From Paenibacillus sp. H1-7 (GTDB taxonomy: Bacteria; Bacillota; Bacilli; Paenibacillales; NBRC-103111): a stretch of DNA of 64,000 nt. The notes beneath the pieces are model-generated. The model did not search any database. It was not told where the DNA came from and saw nothing but the letters and a program-made list of their open reading frames with translations. How positions within the stretch are numbered: the first letter of the stretch is position 1; the number at the start of each line of letters is the position of its first letter. This document shows positions 61,712-64,000 of the stretch, in pieces. A program made the translations under genes and the position numbers. Where the stretch lies: positions 3,783,501-3,847,500 of the forward strand of contig NZ_CP031168.1 of the NCBI RefSeq assembly GCF_022354825.1, given 5' to 3'.

Positions 61712-64000
61712 ATGCTAAATCGATTTAAAGGCAAAGCCATGATCAAGGCGCTGCAGAGATATGCGGACGATAAGGAGGAATATACGAAGGCATTATGGCT
61801 GTTCGGCTATTTATTTTGCGTAGTCTCTGCTTCCACGGTAGGCAGGACATCGGCCGATGCACTGTTTCTGTCCCGCTTCGATGCGTCCGAGCTGTCCGTC
61901 ATGTATTTGCCTCAGTCGGTTTCGCTGATTGTGATCGGCGTTTTGTTTCAGAAATTCAGCGGCAGGTTTCGTCTGGACCGGTTGATCCAGGTGCTCATTC
62001 CGGTTATTTCCCTGCTTGTGCTCGTGTCCAGAATGGGTGTGGGGCTTGGCTACGATTGGGTCTTACCGGTCATTTACATTGGTTATGATGTGTTCAACTT
62101 TCTAATGATTGTTGTTTTCTGGCAGTTCGCAACAGCTGTGATGGACCAACGGAAGGTAAAACGGATGATTGGCTTGGTCGGCAGCGGAGGCCTCGTCGGG
62201 GGCATCATTAGCGGCTTCGGGCTGAAGCTTATCGTGCCCGTGGTCGGGACGGCCAACCTGATCTATTTCTATGCCGCTTTGCAGATGCTTGCGCTGTTAG
62301 CTGTATACAGACTGATCAAATTGGGTGCGGATCCTAAAGAAACCTTTGCTTCAGCTCCAGCAGGCTCCAAGAAACCGGTCAAGGAGCGACAGAAGCAGGA
62401 GGAACCAAAGGGCGGCCTGTTTCATAATGTACCGCACTTGAAATATGTTGCTGTCATGTTCGCCGCTCTCGTGCTCTCGCTTACGTTTATTGATTACCAG
62501 TTCAAAGTCATATTGAGAAATACGTTGCAAAATGAAGCTTTGGCCGGATTCATGGGAAGCTTTTACGGTTATTCCGGGTTGTTGGCTTTATTCTTCCAGC
62601 TATTTATTTCGGGCACGTTGTTAACCCGCTTTGGGGTGATGACGGCGATTCTCGTATTTCCGGTAGCGTTGTTTGCGGGCAGCCTGGGCGTACTCCTGAT
62701 GCCGGTGCTGGCTTTGGCCGTTATTGTCAAAGGAAGCGATAAAGTGCTGGGAGATACGATTCACTCCTCCGTTAGCCAATTGATCATGTTTCCTATAGCT
62801 CCGTCGTGGCGGAATAAGGCCAAAAGCTTCCTTGACGGCGTTGTACGCAATGGCGCCAAAGGGGCGGCAGGCATCAGCCTTATGATCTTATCTCCGCTGC
62901 TGACTGCAGGACAGTTCAGCTACCTGATTCTTGGGCTGCTTGTGTGCTGCGTTGCGGCGGCGATTCAGGTGAAAAAGGCGTATTTGCAAACGTTGCTGTC
63001 ATCGCTCGAAACAAGAGGCACGGATTTGCAGGAAACGGAGCTTGATTTCATGGATCCGGCTAGCCGGGACATCCTGAGTGCCGCTTTACGCGGCTCGGAC
63101 AAGCAGCAGATTCTGTATGTCTTGAAAATATTGCGCGGCTTGGATTCCTTTGACTTGACGCCTTATATCCCGGCTCTGCTGAAGAGTCCTTATCCTGAAG
63201 TATGCATTGAGACGATTGCCTATATAGAGCAAAAGGTTCCTGCCGGATTGGATAAGGAGCTGAGACAGCTGCTCGATTCCGGCCATCCGAAGATCCAAGC
63301 CCAAGCCTTGCTTGCGCTGGCTGCGTATTTCCAAGACGACGATTTGGAGACAATCACAGCCCGTCTTGAAGCGGAGGAAGTAGAAATCCAAGCCGGGGCG
63401 ATTGCGGGCTTGATCAAATTTTACGGTATCGAGGGGATGTTCCGGGCGGTGGGGACTCTGAAGCAGCTGATGGAAAGCGGGGTCGATGAGGAGCGCCAGG
63501 CCATGGCCGTTCTGTTCGGGAGGATCGGTATCCGGAGCTTCTACAAGCCGCTCATACCGATGCTGCAGGATACGTCACCTCCAGTTCGCAGGTCCGCCCT
63601 GGAATCAGCCGCTTCGTTACGCGTGCCTGAACTGGTTCCACAGATCGCGCTCATGCTGCGGGATAGCCAGACAAGACGCCATGCTATCGAGGCGCTGGCT
63701 GCTTATGACGAAAAGCTGATCATAGGGCTGCTGACGCCTTGCTTTCAGCAAGCGGGCAAGGATTGGCTGCATCTGCCCAAAGTATTCGAGAGGATCGGAA
63801 CGCAAGAGGCGTTCGACGCGCTGCTCGCACAATATACTCTGTCTGATTACGAAATGAGGGACAAGCTGGCGGAAGCGCTAAGAAATCTTCGCCCGGGCAT
63901 ACGGCAGGTGAATGAGAAGCTTCTAGAGGAGCTGATCCTCGATGAAATCCGGTTGTACGCACAATTTGCCGAGCATGGTGCAGCGGTAACGGGAGCCGAC
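61712..64000 (+). CDS. polytopic membrane transporter-like protein with HEAT repeats (3' end outside window)
   Basis: A frame open from ATG 61712 (GAGGAG 11 nt upstream) to the end of the window, at least 763 residues. Residues about 20-430 hold about twelve hydrophobic helices in the manner of MFS or ATP/ADP-exchanger (Tlc) proteins: ALWLFGYLFCVVSASTVGRT, LVGSGGLVGGIISGFG, FLDGVVRNGAKGAAGISLMI. From about residue 450 the protein is soluble with helical HEAT-type repeats (LSAALRGSDKQQILYVLKIL; HPKIQAQALLALAAYFQ; PVRRSALESAASLRVPELVP; TRRHAIEALAAYDEKLI). It may dock partners on the HEAT arm. The transported substrate is unknown. A sensor or cyclic-nucleotide domain often follows in related proteins, but the end is not in view. 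Confidence 0.85.
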   Translation, partial: MLNRFKGKAMIKALQRYADDKEEYTKALWLFGYLFCVVSASTVGRTSADALFLSRFDASELSVMYLPQSVSLIVIGVLFQKFSGRFRLDRLIQVLIPVISLLVLVSRMGVGLGYDWVLPVIYIGYDVFNFLMIVVFWQFATAVMDQRKVKRMIGLVGSGGLVGGIISGFGLKLIVPVVGTANLIYFYAALQMLALLAVYRLIKLGADPKETFASAPAGSKKPVKERQKQEEPKGGLFHNVPHLKYVAVMFAALVLSLTFIDYQFKVILRNTLQNEALAGFMGSFYGYSGLLALFFQLFISGTLLTRFGVMTAILVFPVALFAGSLGVLLMPVLALAVIVKGSDKVLGDTIHSSVSQLIMFPIAPSWRNKAKSFLDGVVRNGAKGAAGISLMILSPLLTAGQFSYLILGLLVCCVAAAIQVKKAYLQTLLSSLETRGTDLQETELDFMDPASRDILSAALRGSDKQQILYVLKILRGLDSFDLTPYIPALLKSPYPEVCIETIAYIEQKVPAGLDKELRQLLDSGHPKIQAQALLALAAYFQDDDLETITARLEAEEVEIQAGAIAGLIKFYGIEGMFRAVGTLKQLMESGVDEERQAMAVLFGRIGIRSFYKPLIPMLQDTSPPVRRSALESAASLRVPELVPQIALMLRDSQTRRHAIEALAAYDEKLIIGLLTPCFQQAGKDWLHLPKVFERIGTQEAFDALLAQYTLSDYEMRDKLAEALRNLRPGIRQVNEKLLEELILDEIRLYAQFAEHGAAVTGAD

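Overview
The window looks like a Paenibacillus-type chromosome (low-to-mid GC Firmicute). The basis is strong AGGAGG-type ribosome-binding sites with ATG/TTG/GTG starts, a T-box leader, two SLH-domain surface proteins, LplA/YtcQ-type lipoproteins with paired sugar permeases, YesN-like AraC regulators with a membrane sensor, an agr-like quorum cassette, a Fur-box-preceded AraC/periplasmic-binding fusion and a giant DUF11 repeat protein. No rRNA, tRNA, insertion sequence, phage gene or CRISPR array was seen.

Layout. 1-2.9 kb (minus): two sugar-type ABC permeases separated by three 42-bp repeats, then a truncated HlyD-like adaptor. 3-6.2 kb: an OmpR-type response regulator/histidine kinase pair and a short-chain dehydrogenase. 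6.4-8.0 kb: Fur box plus AraC/siderophore-binding regulator. 8.3-9.8 kb: kinase-less AgrC-like membrane protein, AgrB and a cysteine-free AgrD. 9.8-11.9 kb: glutamine (CAA) T-box and glutaminyl-tRNA synthetase. 12-15.5 kb: MerR plus two SRPBCC proteins, a PD40 lipoprotein, HxlR and HAD genes.

15.8-38.9 kb is a glycan-use and cell-surface region: a 1571-aa SLH protein with a lyase-like ConA domain, VOC protein, sulfatase, two AraC regulators, three solute-binding lipoproteins, a second SLH protein, a copper-amine-oxidase-N-type protein, and an operon of two permeases, an enolase-superfamily enzyme and a binding protein. Sites resembling catabolite-responsive elements lie upstream of transporter genes. 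Together they suggest binding, cleavage, desulfation and import of a possibly sulfated acidic polysaccharide.

39-44.2 kb: thioredoxin-reductase-like flavoprotein and cysJI sulfite reductase. 44.3-52.7 kb (minus): about 19 DUF11 modules over two reading frames joined by an ATGA overlap. 52.8-64 kb: two methyltransferases, a PrsW-like membrane protein carrying a C-terminal nuclease-like toxin domain followed by a possible immunity gene, a deaminase, a phosphotransferase-family kinase, an ABC exporter behind a possible leader-peptide switch, YmaF, a stand-alone receiver protein and a truncated transporter/HEAT-repeat protein.

The observations most worth following are the PrsW-like/toxin fusion with its coupled small gene, three genes whose best ribosome-binding site points to ATT or ATC initiation, the unusual agr cassette, and the two competing hairpins before the ABC exporter.
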